Origin: Anaerolineales bacterium
GTDB lineage: Bacteria; Chloroflexota; Anaerolineae; Anaerolineales; Anaerolineaceae
NCBI GenBank assembly: GCA_020060485.1
Contig: JAGVAB010000047.1
Location: 1 to 40,781, forward strand
Direction of reading: 5' to 3'
DNA length: 40,781 nucleotides
Every line of letters begins with the position of its first letter. Within the stretch, counting starts at the first letter, position 1. Both the position numbers and the translations under genes were made by a program. This document shows, in pieces, positions 1-6,756 of this stretch. Under the pieces are notes generated by a model. It did not search any database. It saw only the letters and a list, made by a program, of their open reading frames with translations, and was not told the DNA's origin.

Positions 1-1053
1 GATCACTACCGTGGAGATGATGCCGGTCAGCACAAATGCGCCCACTGGCGATTTATTGACCGGGTGCAGCCTGCCAAAGAAAGCCGGCAGTTCGCCTTCA
101 TCGGCTGCCTCGGCGGCAGTCTTGTTGGCGCCCGTCGTCCAGGTGACCATGTTCGCCAGGAAGCTGTACAACGCGCCGATGCCCAGCACTGTGACCACGA
201 AGCCGCCAAAGCCGCTGTCACCGATCAGGATCCACAGGGTGTCAATGATGCCTTCCACCAGGCCCAGGTCTTCAATTGGCAGAGCCATCAACATGCCGAT
301 GGTGCCCAGCAGATAAAAGACGGTGATCAAAACGCCAGAGATGATGATCGCGCGCGGGATGTCTTTCCCGGGATTCTTGATCTCGTCCCCGGCGCCGGAC
401 ATCAGCTCGAAGCCCATGAAGTTGTACACGATCACCGGCAGGAAGAACAAGCCCGCGTCCCAACTGGGCAGGATGCTGGCAAATGAAAGATCATTGGCCA
501 CACCGTTCTTGCTGGCATAGATGAAGGCCGCCACGCCGATCACCACCATGATCAAGGCCTTGAAAATGGCCCCGATATTGGGCACCCACTTGGAGGTCTC
601 CAGCGTCTTGACCCCGATCCACACCGTAACCCAGGTCATGGCTACGCCGATCAGGATCTGACCCCACAAGCCAAGCTCGGGTGCAAACAGTTGGGCAAAC
701 ATTCCGGCGAACAACACATACACCGCCGGCATCCACAAAGCCACATTGATCCAGTACAGCCAGGTGGTACGGGCTGCCCACTTTTCACCGAAAGCCTTCT
801 TGACCCAAATGTACAGGCCGCCCTGCTCGGGATAAGTGGTACCCAGTTCGGCTGTGATCAGACCATAAGGAATGAAGAACAGCACCAGGGTGATCAGCCA
901 CCAGGAAATGCTGGAAGCGCCAATGGCTGCCGAAGGTGCCAGGGTGTCGATCACCAGAATGGCGCATACGGTGAACAGGGTCATATCCAATCCCCGCATC
1001 ACCTTTTTGAATCCTTTTCCTTTGGTCTCTACTGCTGCAACAGATTCAGACAT
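1..1053 (-). CDS. APC-superfamily amino acid/polyamine permease (partial, C-terminus off the left edge)
   Basis: The first 351 codons of a multi-spanning transporter; the frame is still open at base 1. The start ATG (1053-1051) has an AGGAG about 6 bases upstream. The protein opens with a short cytosolic segment (MSESVAAVETKGKGF) and then long hydrophobic segments broken by short loops. The amphipathic stretch with TYPEQGGLYIWVKKAFG after TM2 and the segment with YNFMGFELMSGAGDEIKNP near the middle are typical of the APC family, which exchanges or imports amino acids and amines. It lies 48 bases downstream of a putrescine carbamoyltransferase-like gene on the same strand, so an agmatine/putrescine or ornithine exchange role is a reasonable inference. 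Substrate cannot be read from the sequence, and a glutamate/GABA-type carrier remains possible. Confidence 0.85.
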   Translation of the reverse strand, partial: MSESVAAVETKGKGFKKVMRGLDMTLFTVCAILVIDTLAPSAAIGASSISWWLITLVLFFIPYGLITAELGTTYPEQGGLYIWVKKAFGEKWAARTTWLYWINVALWMPAVYVLFAGMFAQLFAPELGLWGQILIGVAMTWVTVWIGVKTLETSKWVPNIGAIFKALIMVVIGVAAFIYASKNGVANDLSFASILPSWDAGLFFLPVIVYNFMGFELMSGAGDEIKNPGKDIPRAIIISGVLITVFYLLGTIGMLMALPIEDLGLVEGIIDTLWILIGDSGFGGFVVTVLGIGALYSFLANMVTWTTGANKTAAEAADEGELPAFFGRLHPVNKSPVGAFVLTGIISTVVI

Positions 1054-1101
1054 GGAACACTCCTTCTGAAAATAAAAGAATTTGAGCAAAACAGTGCGAC
1101 A

Positions 1102-2118
1102 CTAACCGAGTTTTCTCTCCAGAAAAGCCTCGATCTGCCCCTTGTGAAAAGCCTTCAATTCCTGCGAAGGCCGCTTCAGGCGGGGGTAAACGAACCACAC
1201 CAGCAAACCTTTTTCGGTATGCAGGCGGTTTTCTGACTGGTCATAAATGATCGATTGCGGCGAATCCAGCACCTCATCGGTGGCTTCCACGCCGCGCGAG
1301 GCAGGCAGGCAGTGCATCACTTTGCAGGTGGCCGGGGCTTTCTTCAACAGATCCATATTGACCTGATAGGTCGGCATAAAGGCTTTCTCCCGCTCAGGTA
1401 TCTCGGCTTCCTGACCCACCCACCACCACAGGTCGGTGTAGATGAAATCAGCATCCTTCACCGCGTCCACCGGGTCTTCGGTGACGCGGAATGATCCACC
1501 GGACACCTTGCAATTCTCTTCAGCCATCTGGATCCATTCCGGCTTGGCCTGGTATTTCTTCGGCGCAGCATGGGTGAAATGCATGCCCATGCGCGTGCAG
1601 ATGAACATCAGCGAGCTGAGCACGTTGGTGGCGTCGCCCACAAAGGTTACATGCAGGTCTTCCAGCTTCTTGCCTTCCGGCATGTGCTCCATCATGGTGA
1701 ACACATCGCACACCACCTGGGTAGGATGGTTGAAGTCCGTCAAACCGTTGATCACCGGCACGGTGGCGTTCTCGGCAAAGCCGGTAACCGTCTCGTGCTT
1801 CAGGGCACGGATCATGACCACATCCACCATGCGTGACAGCACCTGGGCGGTATCGGCCAGTGATTCGCGCACCCCCAGGTGAATCTCGCCCGGTTTCAGA
1901 TACAGGGCGTGTCCGCCCAACTCGGACATGGCAACCTCGAAAGAAACCCGGGTGCGCGTGGAAGGCTCCTCGAAGATCATCGCCAGCGAAGCGTCCTGCA
2001 GCAGCCTGGGCGTACAACCCTGCTTGTCAGCCGCCTTGATCATCCGCGTGGTTTCGATCATGTCCAGCAGTTCTTCCTTGGTGAAATCCTGGGTTTCAAC
2101 AAAATGTTTCAACGTCAT
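1102..2118 (-). CDS. ptcA: Putrescine carbamoyltransferase-like enzyme (ATC/OTC family)
   Basis: 338 residues. The carbamoyl-phosphate site STRTR is at 53-57, HPTQ at 131-134 and HCLP at 269-272. Several features favour putrescine carbamoyltransferase over anabolic ornithine carbamoyltransferase: HCLPASRG rather than HCLPAFHD, the block EGKKLEDLHVTFVGDATNV, and an extended basic C-terminal helix (residues 312-338), which in PTCs helps trimer assembly. PTC interconverts carbamoylputrescine plus phosphate with putrescine plus carbamoyl phosphate in agmatine fermentation. A GTG at 2133 is in frame, but GGAGG lies 8 bases before the ATG at 2118, so that ATG is preferred. The neighbouring permease and Lrp-type regulator fit an amine or arginine catabolic unit; agmatine deiminase and carbamate kinase are not in the window. 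Ornithine carbamoyltransferase is the alternative. Confidence 0.78.
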   Translation of the reverse strand: MTLKHFVETQDFTKEELLDMIETTRMIKAADKQGCTPRLLQDASLAMIFEEPSTRTRVSFEVAMSELGGHALYLKPGEIHLGVRESLADTAQVLSRMVDVVMIRALKHETVTGFAENATVPVINGLTDFNHPTQVVCDVFTMMEHMPEGKKLEDLHVTFVGDATNVLSSLMFICTRMGMHFTHAAPKKYQAKPEWIQMAEENCKVSGGSFRVTEDPVDAVKDADFIYTDLWWWVGQEAEIPEREKAFMPTYQVNMDLLKKAPATCKVMHCLPASRGVEATDEVLDSPQSIIYDQSENRLHTEKGLLVWFVYPRLKRPSQELKAFHKGQIEAFLERKLG

Positions 2119-2252
2119 ACCTGCAACCTCCACAAAAAATTTTAGTCAGCCTCACCCTGTGCAAATTTGCCGCGTTGAACAAACCACACCTTTCTTTTCA
2201 AGGTTGTGTAAATGTTCCGTATGCAAATCCCTCAAACGATAAGGCAGTTAAT

Positions 2253-2281
2253 AAACAAACAGGGATTCAATCCAAATCCCT
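2253..2281 (-). terminator. Intrinsic terminator overlapping the end of the Lrp gene
   Basis: On the minus strand AGGGATT (2281-2275) pairs perfectly with AATCCCT (2267-2261) across a 7-base loop, followed by GTTTGTTT. The stem includes the last codons and stop of the Lrp gene. It would reduce read-through into the carbamoyltransferase gene. Confidence 0.55.
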
Positions 2282-2770
2282 GAACATGCCAAAGTCTTCC
2301 GGTGGCGGCATCCACTCGTCAATATTACGTAAAATGCCAGGCACAAGGGCATAGCCCGTCACCCTTACGCCAGGAATACGGGGCAGCACATGGCGCAAGA
2401 AATCGTGCATTTCTTCATTTGTCTTGAACCGGGTTTCGATGGAAATATCACTTGTGCCTTCGCCATATGCCAGGTAGGTAACTTGCGGCATCGCCAACAG
2501 GGAATTGAGGATCTCTTCCTCATGATCAGGGGCGATTTCCAGAAAGATATCCACCGAAATACCATACCCAAACACTTTGGGCTCCACCACCGCAGTCAGG
2601 CGCACCGCCCCAAGCTCCACCAGACGGTCGATGCGTTTGCGCACCGTGCGCTCGTTGGCATCCACATTGCGCGCAATATCGGACGCCGAAGCACGGGCAT
2701 TCTGGCGCAGCTCGCAGACGATGCGGTAATCAAGATCATCAAAAGGGAGGAAGGGTTTGTTTTTGGGCAT
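2267..2770 (-). CDS. Lrp/AsnC-family transcriptional regulator
   Basis: 167 residues. An N-terminal winged helix-turn-helix (about 10-58; LDYRIVCELRQNARASASDI then ERTVRKRIDRLVELGAV) precedes a RAM/AsnC-type ligand-binding domain (about 70-150). Lrp/AsnC proteins form octamers or hexadecamers, bind amino acids and usually regulate their own gene and adjacent amino-acid metabolism. A perfect 17-bp palindrome begins 4 bases upstream of the start codon and a related 13-bp palindrome lies 120 bp further up, consistent with autoregulation. The only purine-rich start signal (GGAAT) is part of that palindrome. The downstream carbamoyltransferase and permease are plausible targets; that link is inferred from position. 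Confidence 0.85.
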   Translation of the reverse strand: MPKNKPFLPFDDLDYRIVCELRQNARASASDIARNVDANERTVRKRIDRLVELGAVRLTAVVEPKVFGYGISVDIFLEIAPDHEEEILNSLLAMPQVTYLAYGEGTSDISIETRFKTNEEMHDFLRHVLPRIPGVRVTGYALVPGILRNIDEWMPPPEDFGMFRDLD

Positions 2771-2773
2771 ATT

Positions 2774-2790
2774 TATTCCGATTCGGAATA
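2774..2790. promoter_or_regulatory. Perfect 17-bp palindrome, probable Lrp operator (proximal)
   Basis: TATTCCGATTCGGAATA is perfectly symmetric about T2782. It abuts the Lrp start codon and overlaps its only candidate ribosome-binding site. A further half-site ATTCCGA follows at 2796-2802. Confidence 0.6.
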
Positions 2791-2895
2791 ATAAAATTCC
2801 GATATCAGCATATCTAATTGTAGTGCATTAAAACCGCCTGTCAACAATCAATCTGCAAATTCGGGGATGAAAAAGGCCGATTACCGTCAAATAAA

Positions 2896-2908
2896 TTCCG
2901 ATTCGGAA
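2896..2908. promoter_or_regulatory. 13-bp palindrome, probable Lrp operator (distal)
   Basis: TTCCGATTCGGAA repeats the core of the 2774-2790 palindrome exactly, with centres 120 bp apart (2782 and 2902). It sits between the Lrp gene and the divergent secreted-protein gene and could act on either. Confidence 0.55.
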
Positions 2909-3051
2909 AATCTACCCTCCACGCCGGGTTTTACGTCTGGAAAACATCTGCATCCACATCAAACCTGCATGCAGTATTCACAGATTCTTCACACCCGCCA
3001 GCTATGATAGCTATAGTTTCAATAAACAAACTATTCAAAAGGAGTAAAAAA

Positions 3052-3504
3052 ATGAAAATGAAACTTATTGGTTTGACATTGGCGGCAGTCCTGGTAAGCA
3101 TGTTTGCCTTCACTGGCAGTGCATTTGCCCAGGCAGAGCTGCCCCCGGAAGCACCCGATGGCGCGGTTGAGCCGTTGTATCTTAACCACGACACCATGCT
3201 GGCTTTTCTGGTTGACCTGACCGGACTGAGCGCAGAAGACGTGACCGCACGCCTGACAGCCGGCGAGACCGCATACGATATCGCTATTTCCCAGGGGGTT
3301 GCCCCGGAAGACTTCCAGTCCCTGATGCCCATGAGCGGCTCCGGACGCATGGGAACGGGCGAGGCTCCCCGGCAGCAGATGCAGCAAAAATTCCAGTATC
3401 TCTATCAGGATGGTGCCTGTCTGGGTGACGGCGAGCCGCAACTGCTCAACCTGAACCTGCGGGATGGCAGCGCAGCCAATCGCGGCGGCCGCTGGAACCG
3501 CTAG
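3052..3504 (+). CDS. Small secreted protein of unknown function
   Basis: 150 residues. GGAG at 3041-3044 lies 7 bases before the ATG at 3052. The N-terminus has a lysine-containing head, a hydrophobic core (LIGLTLAAVLVSMFAF) and a cleavage-like site SAFA|QAE near residue 26, a classical Sec signal peptide with no lipobox cysteine. The mature part has a predicted helical segment around HDTMLAFLVDLTGLSAEDVTAR and then a low-complexity tail rich in Gln, Met and Arg that contains the only cysteine. The gene is monocistronic with a strong terminator. I do not recognise a family; the segment LTAGETAYDIAISQG resembles short helical repeats of secreted Chloroflexota proteins, which I cannot verify here. 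Confidence 0.75.
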   Translation: MKMKLIGLTLAAVLVSMFAFTGSAFAQAELPPEAPDGAVEPLYLNHDTMLAFLVDLTGLSAEDVTARLTAGETAYDIAISQGVAPEDFQSLMPMSGSGRMGTGEAPRQQMQQKFQYLYQDGACLGDGEPQLLNLNLRDGSAANRGGRWNR

Positions 3505-3521
3505 AAGAAACTTGATCCTAC

Positions 3522-3554
3522 CCCCCCGCATAAACCCTGCGGGGGGTTCTTTTT
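3522..3554 (+). terminator. Strong intrinsic terminator
   Basis: CCCCCCGCA (3522-3530) pairs with TGCGGGGGG (3538-3546) across a 7-base loop and is followed by TTCTTTTT. It ends the secreted-protein gene 17 bases after its stop codon. Confidence 0.9.
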
Positions 3555-3581
3555 ATCCATACACAATCTTTTGATCAAACG

Positions 3582-3610
3582 TTGACGCACCTTGCACTGC
3601 GTGATAAAAT
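3582..3610 (+). promoter_or_regulatory. Sigma-70-type promoter of tRNA-Lys
   Basis: TTGACG (3582-3587), a 17-base spacer and TAAAAT (3605-3610). The expected transcription start lies about 10 bases upstream of the mature tRNA. Confidence 0.75.
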
Positions 3611-3625
3611 AAGCCCCGCAGTTTA

Positions 3626-3697
3626 GGACGCGTAGCTCAATGGTAGAGCAGTGGCCTTTTAAGCCATTGGTTGGGAGTTCGAGCCTCCCCGCGTTCA
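3626..3697 (+). tRNA. tRNA-Lys (anticodon TTT)
   Basis: Complete cloverleaf: acceptor GGACGCG/CGCGTTC (one G-U pair), D arm GCTC-AATGGTA-GAGC, anticodon stem GTGGC/GCCAT with loop CTTTTAA giving anticodon TTT, T arm GGGAG-TTCGAGC-CTCCC, and discriminator A3697. CCA is not encoded. A promoter precedes it and a terminator follows within 5 bases, so it is a single-gene unit. Its 3' end is repeated imperfectly downstream. Confidence 0.95.
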
Positions 3698-3889
3698 CTG
3701 TAAAATCGTACGCTTCGACATGCTCTGCGTACGATTTTTATTTGCCTGGCAGCCCCATCGAGGGGTAGTATTCAATCCTCCCCGCGTTCACTCTAACGTA
3801 CACTGAGCTTGCACCTGTCCCCTTGTGGGATCGAAGTATGCGTTTTTTGTTTGCCTGGCAGCCCCGTTGGGTGTTGTTCGAGCCTCCCC
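3678..3889 (+). repeat. Degenerate tandem copies of the tRNA-Lys 3' end
   Basis: The last 20 bases of the tRNA plus 2 more (3678-3699) recur at 3771-3792 with 20 of 22 bases identical. The first 13 recur again at 3877-3889. A second 16-bp segment, TTTGCCTGGCAGCCCC, is identical at 3741-3756 and 3850-3865. Together they define imperfect units of about 93 and 106 bp, each made of tRNA 3' end, hairpin-like segment, T-run and shared tail. Old tandem duplication of the tRNA tail, or attachment-site remnants, would both explain this. No integrase is nearby. The rest of the stretch to 3944 shows nothing further. Confidence 0.7.
3702..3740 (+). terminator. Terminator of tRNA-Lys
   Basis: A perfect 12-bp stem, AAAATCGTACGC (3702-3713) with GCGTACGATTTT (3727-3738), a 13-base loop and a T-rich 3' side. 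Confidence 0.85.
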
Positions 3890-3944
3890 CTGACGGGAAC
3901 TTCGTCCGCATTCACAATCCTTATAAGCGCCTTCGCAAGACCAA

Positions 3945-3985
3945 TAAAAACGTCGCCGCCAGTCATATAAGACTGCGGCGGCGAC
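3945..3985 (-). terminator. Intrinsic terminator for the minus-strand genes to the right
   Basis: GTCGCCGCC (3952-3960) pairs with GGCGGCGAC (3977-3985). On the minus strand the stem is followed by GTTTTTATTGG. It lies downstream of the membrane-protein gene ending at 4103 (or at 4030 if that gene is frameshifted). Confidence 0.75.
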
Positions 3986-4102
3986 AAATTTCATAATTGC
4001 CAGGTTGATCGTTTTTGTTCTTCAGATCGTTACTGTAGATTTTCTGGTAAACAATCTGGTATTCCGGTTTTCAGGCTTTGTCCCATTTGATGTTCAATCA
4101 AA

Positions 4103-4588
4103 TCATCCAAAATCACATGCCACAGCACTACCGCGACGATAACGGGGAATTCCAATCTTTGCTGCTGGCCGGGCAGGTGGAAACATGATGACCACCGCGC
4201 CAGAGAACAAAAGGACAGGCAGAAGGAAATTGAGCAATGAGAGAAAAGAACGCACCAAAGCTGGAACCAACCCGGTGGGCATGAAGAAAATGGACACGAC
4301 CACCATAACCGCACCTGCAAAGACCCACACGACTTCCGTCAGGATCACCCAGCGTGCCAGCCAGTTAACCCGCAAACGACTGGCGACAAATGACAGGGCC
4401 AAAGCCATCAGCATGCTGGCCGCCAGGTACCATAACGTGATGCTTATGGCAGCAATTCCGGCAGGCAAAACGGAGGGGACGAAGCCTGTCTTTTCCAGCA
4501 GCCTGTCGCTCGCCAACAATCCAATCAGGAAAATGATGCTGCACAAAATTAATTTCCAGAAGGTATTCATCATCAATTTGGTATTCAT
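4103..4588 (-). CDS. Small integral membrane protein of unknown function, possibly frameshifted at its end
   Basis: 161 residues with about four hydrophobic segments (roughly 10-26, 40-68, 80-103 and 110-135) joined by short basic loops. I do not recognise a family. The last 17 residues (IGIPRYRRGSAVACDFG) are unlike the rest. In another minus-strand frame the reading continues as a coherent tail (FPVIVAVVLWHVILDDL and onward) to a stop at 4030, 45 bases before the terminator. A single-base frameshift near 4150 is therefore possible. The start ATG at 4588 has only a weak AAGG upstream. It is the last gene of the minus-strand stretch that begins with the two-component genes. Confidence 0.55.
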   Translation of the reverse strand: MNTKLMMNTFWKLILCSIIFLIGLLASDRLLEKTGFVPSVLPAGIAAISITLWYLAASMLMALALSFVASRLRVNWLARWVILTEVVWVFAGAVMVVVSIFFMPTGLVPALVRSFLSLLNFLLPVLLFSGAVVIMFPPARPAAKIGIPRYRRGSAVACDFG

Positions 4589-4728
4589 CGCTACGCCTTT
4601 TCGAGAAAATGAACAGGAAACAAAAAACCTTGACCGCTCTTACAATGACATCTTACCTGGTTTCTCTGTTGACTGCATCCTTCAAGCTGATAAAGTCCAG
4701 ATGGACGACTGACGGACTTTTTACCTGG

Positions 4729-5397
4729 TCAACTGGGTGAGATGCCCGCCGCCTGCCGGCTGCATGATCCATCCTGCTCTTCCAAAAACGCAAGTAACTG
4801 GCTGTAATCTTTAAAGTACAGATCAGATGGTTCAGCAATACTGGCCTGACCGATGCAGCAAGTTTGCAGCCCTGCCGTCCGGCCAACACGAAGATTGAAG
4901 TCACCATCACACACCACCAGAGTCTCTTTTCGTTCCAGGCCCAATCGGTTCACTGCAATCTCCAAATGAAGTGCGGCCGCGCCGGGCAAACTGCCGCCGC
5001 CAGGGCAGATTCCATCCACAAAGAATGGCGCAAACCCGTGAACCGTCAACAAGCGGCGCACACACGCCTCATTGTGATCGTACAGAACCAGATTCCTGCC
5101 GCCCTGATCCTGGATAAAACGACACACCTCCCCTGCTCCGGCCACAGGCAGCTGGTTATACGGCGACAGTGCCTGGTATTCCTCGTCAAAAAACTGTTGC
5201 AGCGCATCAGCATCAACCTTGTACCGTCTGGAGAGAGTGACCACACAAAGGTCAAACGATTGACGCACCAGACCATCGATGGTATTCAATGCCACCGGCA
5301 TCCCCAGGCGGTTGAGCGATCTGCTCAAGGCACAGGTAATGGCAGGATATGTATCAAAGAGGGTGCCGTCGATGTTCCAAACAATATTCCGTATCAC
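4729..5397 (-). CDS. HAD-superfamily protein with degenerate catalytic motifs
   Basis: 222 residues, starting at a GTG with GGAG 8 bases upstream. The overall layout is a phosphoglycolate-phosphatase-like HAD with an alpha-helical cap: motif I region at 6-13, cap about 17-85, motif II region LVLYDHNE about 103-110, motif IV region TLVVCDGDFNL about 159-169. Key residues are altered. Motif I reads WNIDGTLFDT, so the nucleophilic Asp is Asn8 while Asp10 remains. The motif III Lys/Arg is absent (CPGGGSLPGAAALH). The second acid of motif IV is Asn. HAD phosphatases need the first Asp to form the phospho-enzyme, so this is probably not a normal phosphatase; a binding or regulatory role is inferred. 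The gene is intact, with no stops or frameshifts. Confidence 0.75.
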   Translation of the reverse strand: MIRNIVWNIDGTLFDTYPAITCALSRSLNRLGMPVALNTIDGLVRQSFDLCVVTLSRRYKVDADALQQFFDEEYQALSPYNQLPVAGAGEVCRFIQDQGGRNLVLYDHNEACVRRLLTVHGFAPFFVDGICPGGGSLPGAAALHLEIAVNRLGLERKETLVVCDGDFNLRVGRTAGLQTCCIGQASIAEPSDLYFKDYSQLLAFLEEQDGSCSRQAAGISPS

Positions 5398-5448
5398 AGA
5401 TCAAACTCCAATTACCTTTTCAAGCGCAGGGCATTTCCGATTCATATT

Positions 5449-5471
5449 GCCAGGTTCATGCTGAACCTGGC
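5449..5471. terminator. Perfect 10-bp hairpin between the CPBP and HAD genes
   Basis: GCCAGGTTCA (5449-5458), loop TGC, TGAACCTGGC (5462-5471). It lies 20 bases downstream of the CPBP stop codon. No T-run follows on the minus strand, so it may be a processing or pausing hairpin rather than a full terminator. Confidence 0.5.
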
Positions 5472-5490
5472 TTTCGGAAAACCATGCCAA

Positions 5491-6561
5491 TCAATCCGTC
5501 TGCTGCCACAGCCTGTCGCGCAGGAGGAACAAGGCAAGCACCAGGGCAAAACCAATCCCGTACACACCAGCCCCAAAGGAGAACAAGGGATCGTTGGGCG
5601 TATTCACCATCATGATCAGGAAGGAATACCCCTGGTTGAACACACCATGCATCACAGCCGCCAGCCAAACACTGCCTGTTTTGAGCACAACATAGCCGAA
5701 GAAGACCGACAGGATCAAATTGAAGACCAAAAAGGCAATCGGCCCCAGCACGGGATAACCGGGATAGTTATGCCCCATGGCGATTATCGGCGCATGCCAT
5801 ACCCCCCACACAACGCCCACCAGCAGCACGCCCCTGACGCGACCCAGCTTGACCAGCTCGCCTTGCAAATAGCCCCGCCAGCCATACTCTTCGCCAAAAG
5901 CGATCAGCAGCCCCAGCAAGGGGCCGACCACAACGGTCTGGATCATGCTGGCCACAAACAAAACAGGAATGGTCATACCGGCGCTTGCCGCCATCTCGCT
6001 CAGATCCGGCTGGTAACCCAAACCAAAAATCGCATTCAATCCAAACTGTAACAGAAAATAAGCGACCACGATCAACCACACCAACAACCAGTGCCAGGCC
6101 TTGCCGCCCGACAGCCCTGCCTTTTGGAAAGCTTCCTTGCCAGCCAGGGCGCGGATCACGATCAAGGCAATCATAAATACCACCAGGATCAGCATTACCA
6201 CGCTGGCCAATGGCACAGGATACATGTCCGGCATGAAGCTGACCAAAATCACCAAAGCCAAAAACAAAAGCGTGAATGCCTGATACATTCCAAAGAACCA
6301 GCGGGAACGCCCTTGCAAATTCTGGCGGTAGAGCGGGCTGTCCTTAAAGACATAGCGCTGCAGGCAAATGGCCACAAACGCCGGAACAAGCATCTGCAGT
6401 TGCAAAAACAACATGGCATGGGTGGATTCATAACCAAATTTCAGCCACATTACCAGATTCAGCAGCCAGCTGAGGGCGATGGTGAGGCCCACAAACAAAC
6501 CTACCTGCTTCCAGTTCACACCAGCTTTCTGCTCTTCCAAAGATGAAGTTATAGTCGACAT
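5491..6561 (-). CDS. CPBP-family intramembrane metalloprotease (Abi/CAAX-like)
   Basis: 356 residues with about eight hydrophobic segments. The CPBP signature is present: EEYGWRGYL (the EExxxR motif), a conserved His in VWHAPIIAMGH and a third motif with His in AAVMHGVFNQG. These Glu/His residues form the metal site of the Rce1/Abi fold. Bacterial members process membrane substrates or protect against peptide toxins; the substrate here is unknown. An upstream in-frame start exists, but AAGGAG 8 bases before the ATG at 6561 favours the shorter form (MSTITSSLEEQ). A second CPBP gene lies 195 bases upstream on the same strand. The two share only the motifs, so they are not a recent duplication. 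Confidence 0.88.
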   Translation of the reverse strand: MSTITSSLEEQKAGVNWKQVGLFVGLTIALSWLLNLVMWLKFGYESTHAMLFLQLQMLVPAFVAICLQRYVFKDSPLYRQNLQGRSRWFFGMYQAFTLLFLALVILVSFMPDMYPVPLASVVMLILVVFMIALIVIRALAGKEAFQKAGLSGGKAWHWLLVWLIVVAYFLLQFGLNAIFGLGYQPDLSEMAASAGMTIPVLFVASMIQTVVVGPLLGLLIAFGEEYGWRGYLQGELVKLGRVRGVLLVGVVWGVWHAPIIAMGHNYPGYPVLGPIAFLVFNLILSVFFGYVVLKTGSVWLAAVMHGVFNQGYSFLIMMVNTPNDPLFSFGAGVYGIGFALVLALFLLRDRLWQQTD

Positions 6562-6756
6562 TGCAATTCTCCTTTTCAATGCTGCTGGCAAATATGCTTC
6601 CGCTTTTTTTCAGTTTCGCCTGCTCATCATCCAAAAGCATTTTAAAACCGGTTTATAGCACCTCAATCATAAAGAAAATTCTCCTGCGGCACATCGCCGG
6701 TACAGGGGATTTTTAATTGGTCGTTGTATGGATTGCATACCTGGTCAAGTGGCCAG

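Noticed and set aside
2119..2133. GTG start of the carbamoyltransferase at 2133
   Set aside because: The GGAGG ribosome-binding site lies between this GTG and the ATG at 2118 and serves the latter.
3626..3889. Integrative element bounded by tRNA-Lys direct repeats
   Set aside because: The repeats are only about 100 bp apart and contain no integrase or cargo, so at most they are remnants.
4864..6051. Plus-strand open frame of 395 codons opposite the HAD and CPBP genes
   Set aside because: It crosses two genes with recognised motifs and reads as low-complexity antisense translation.
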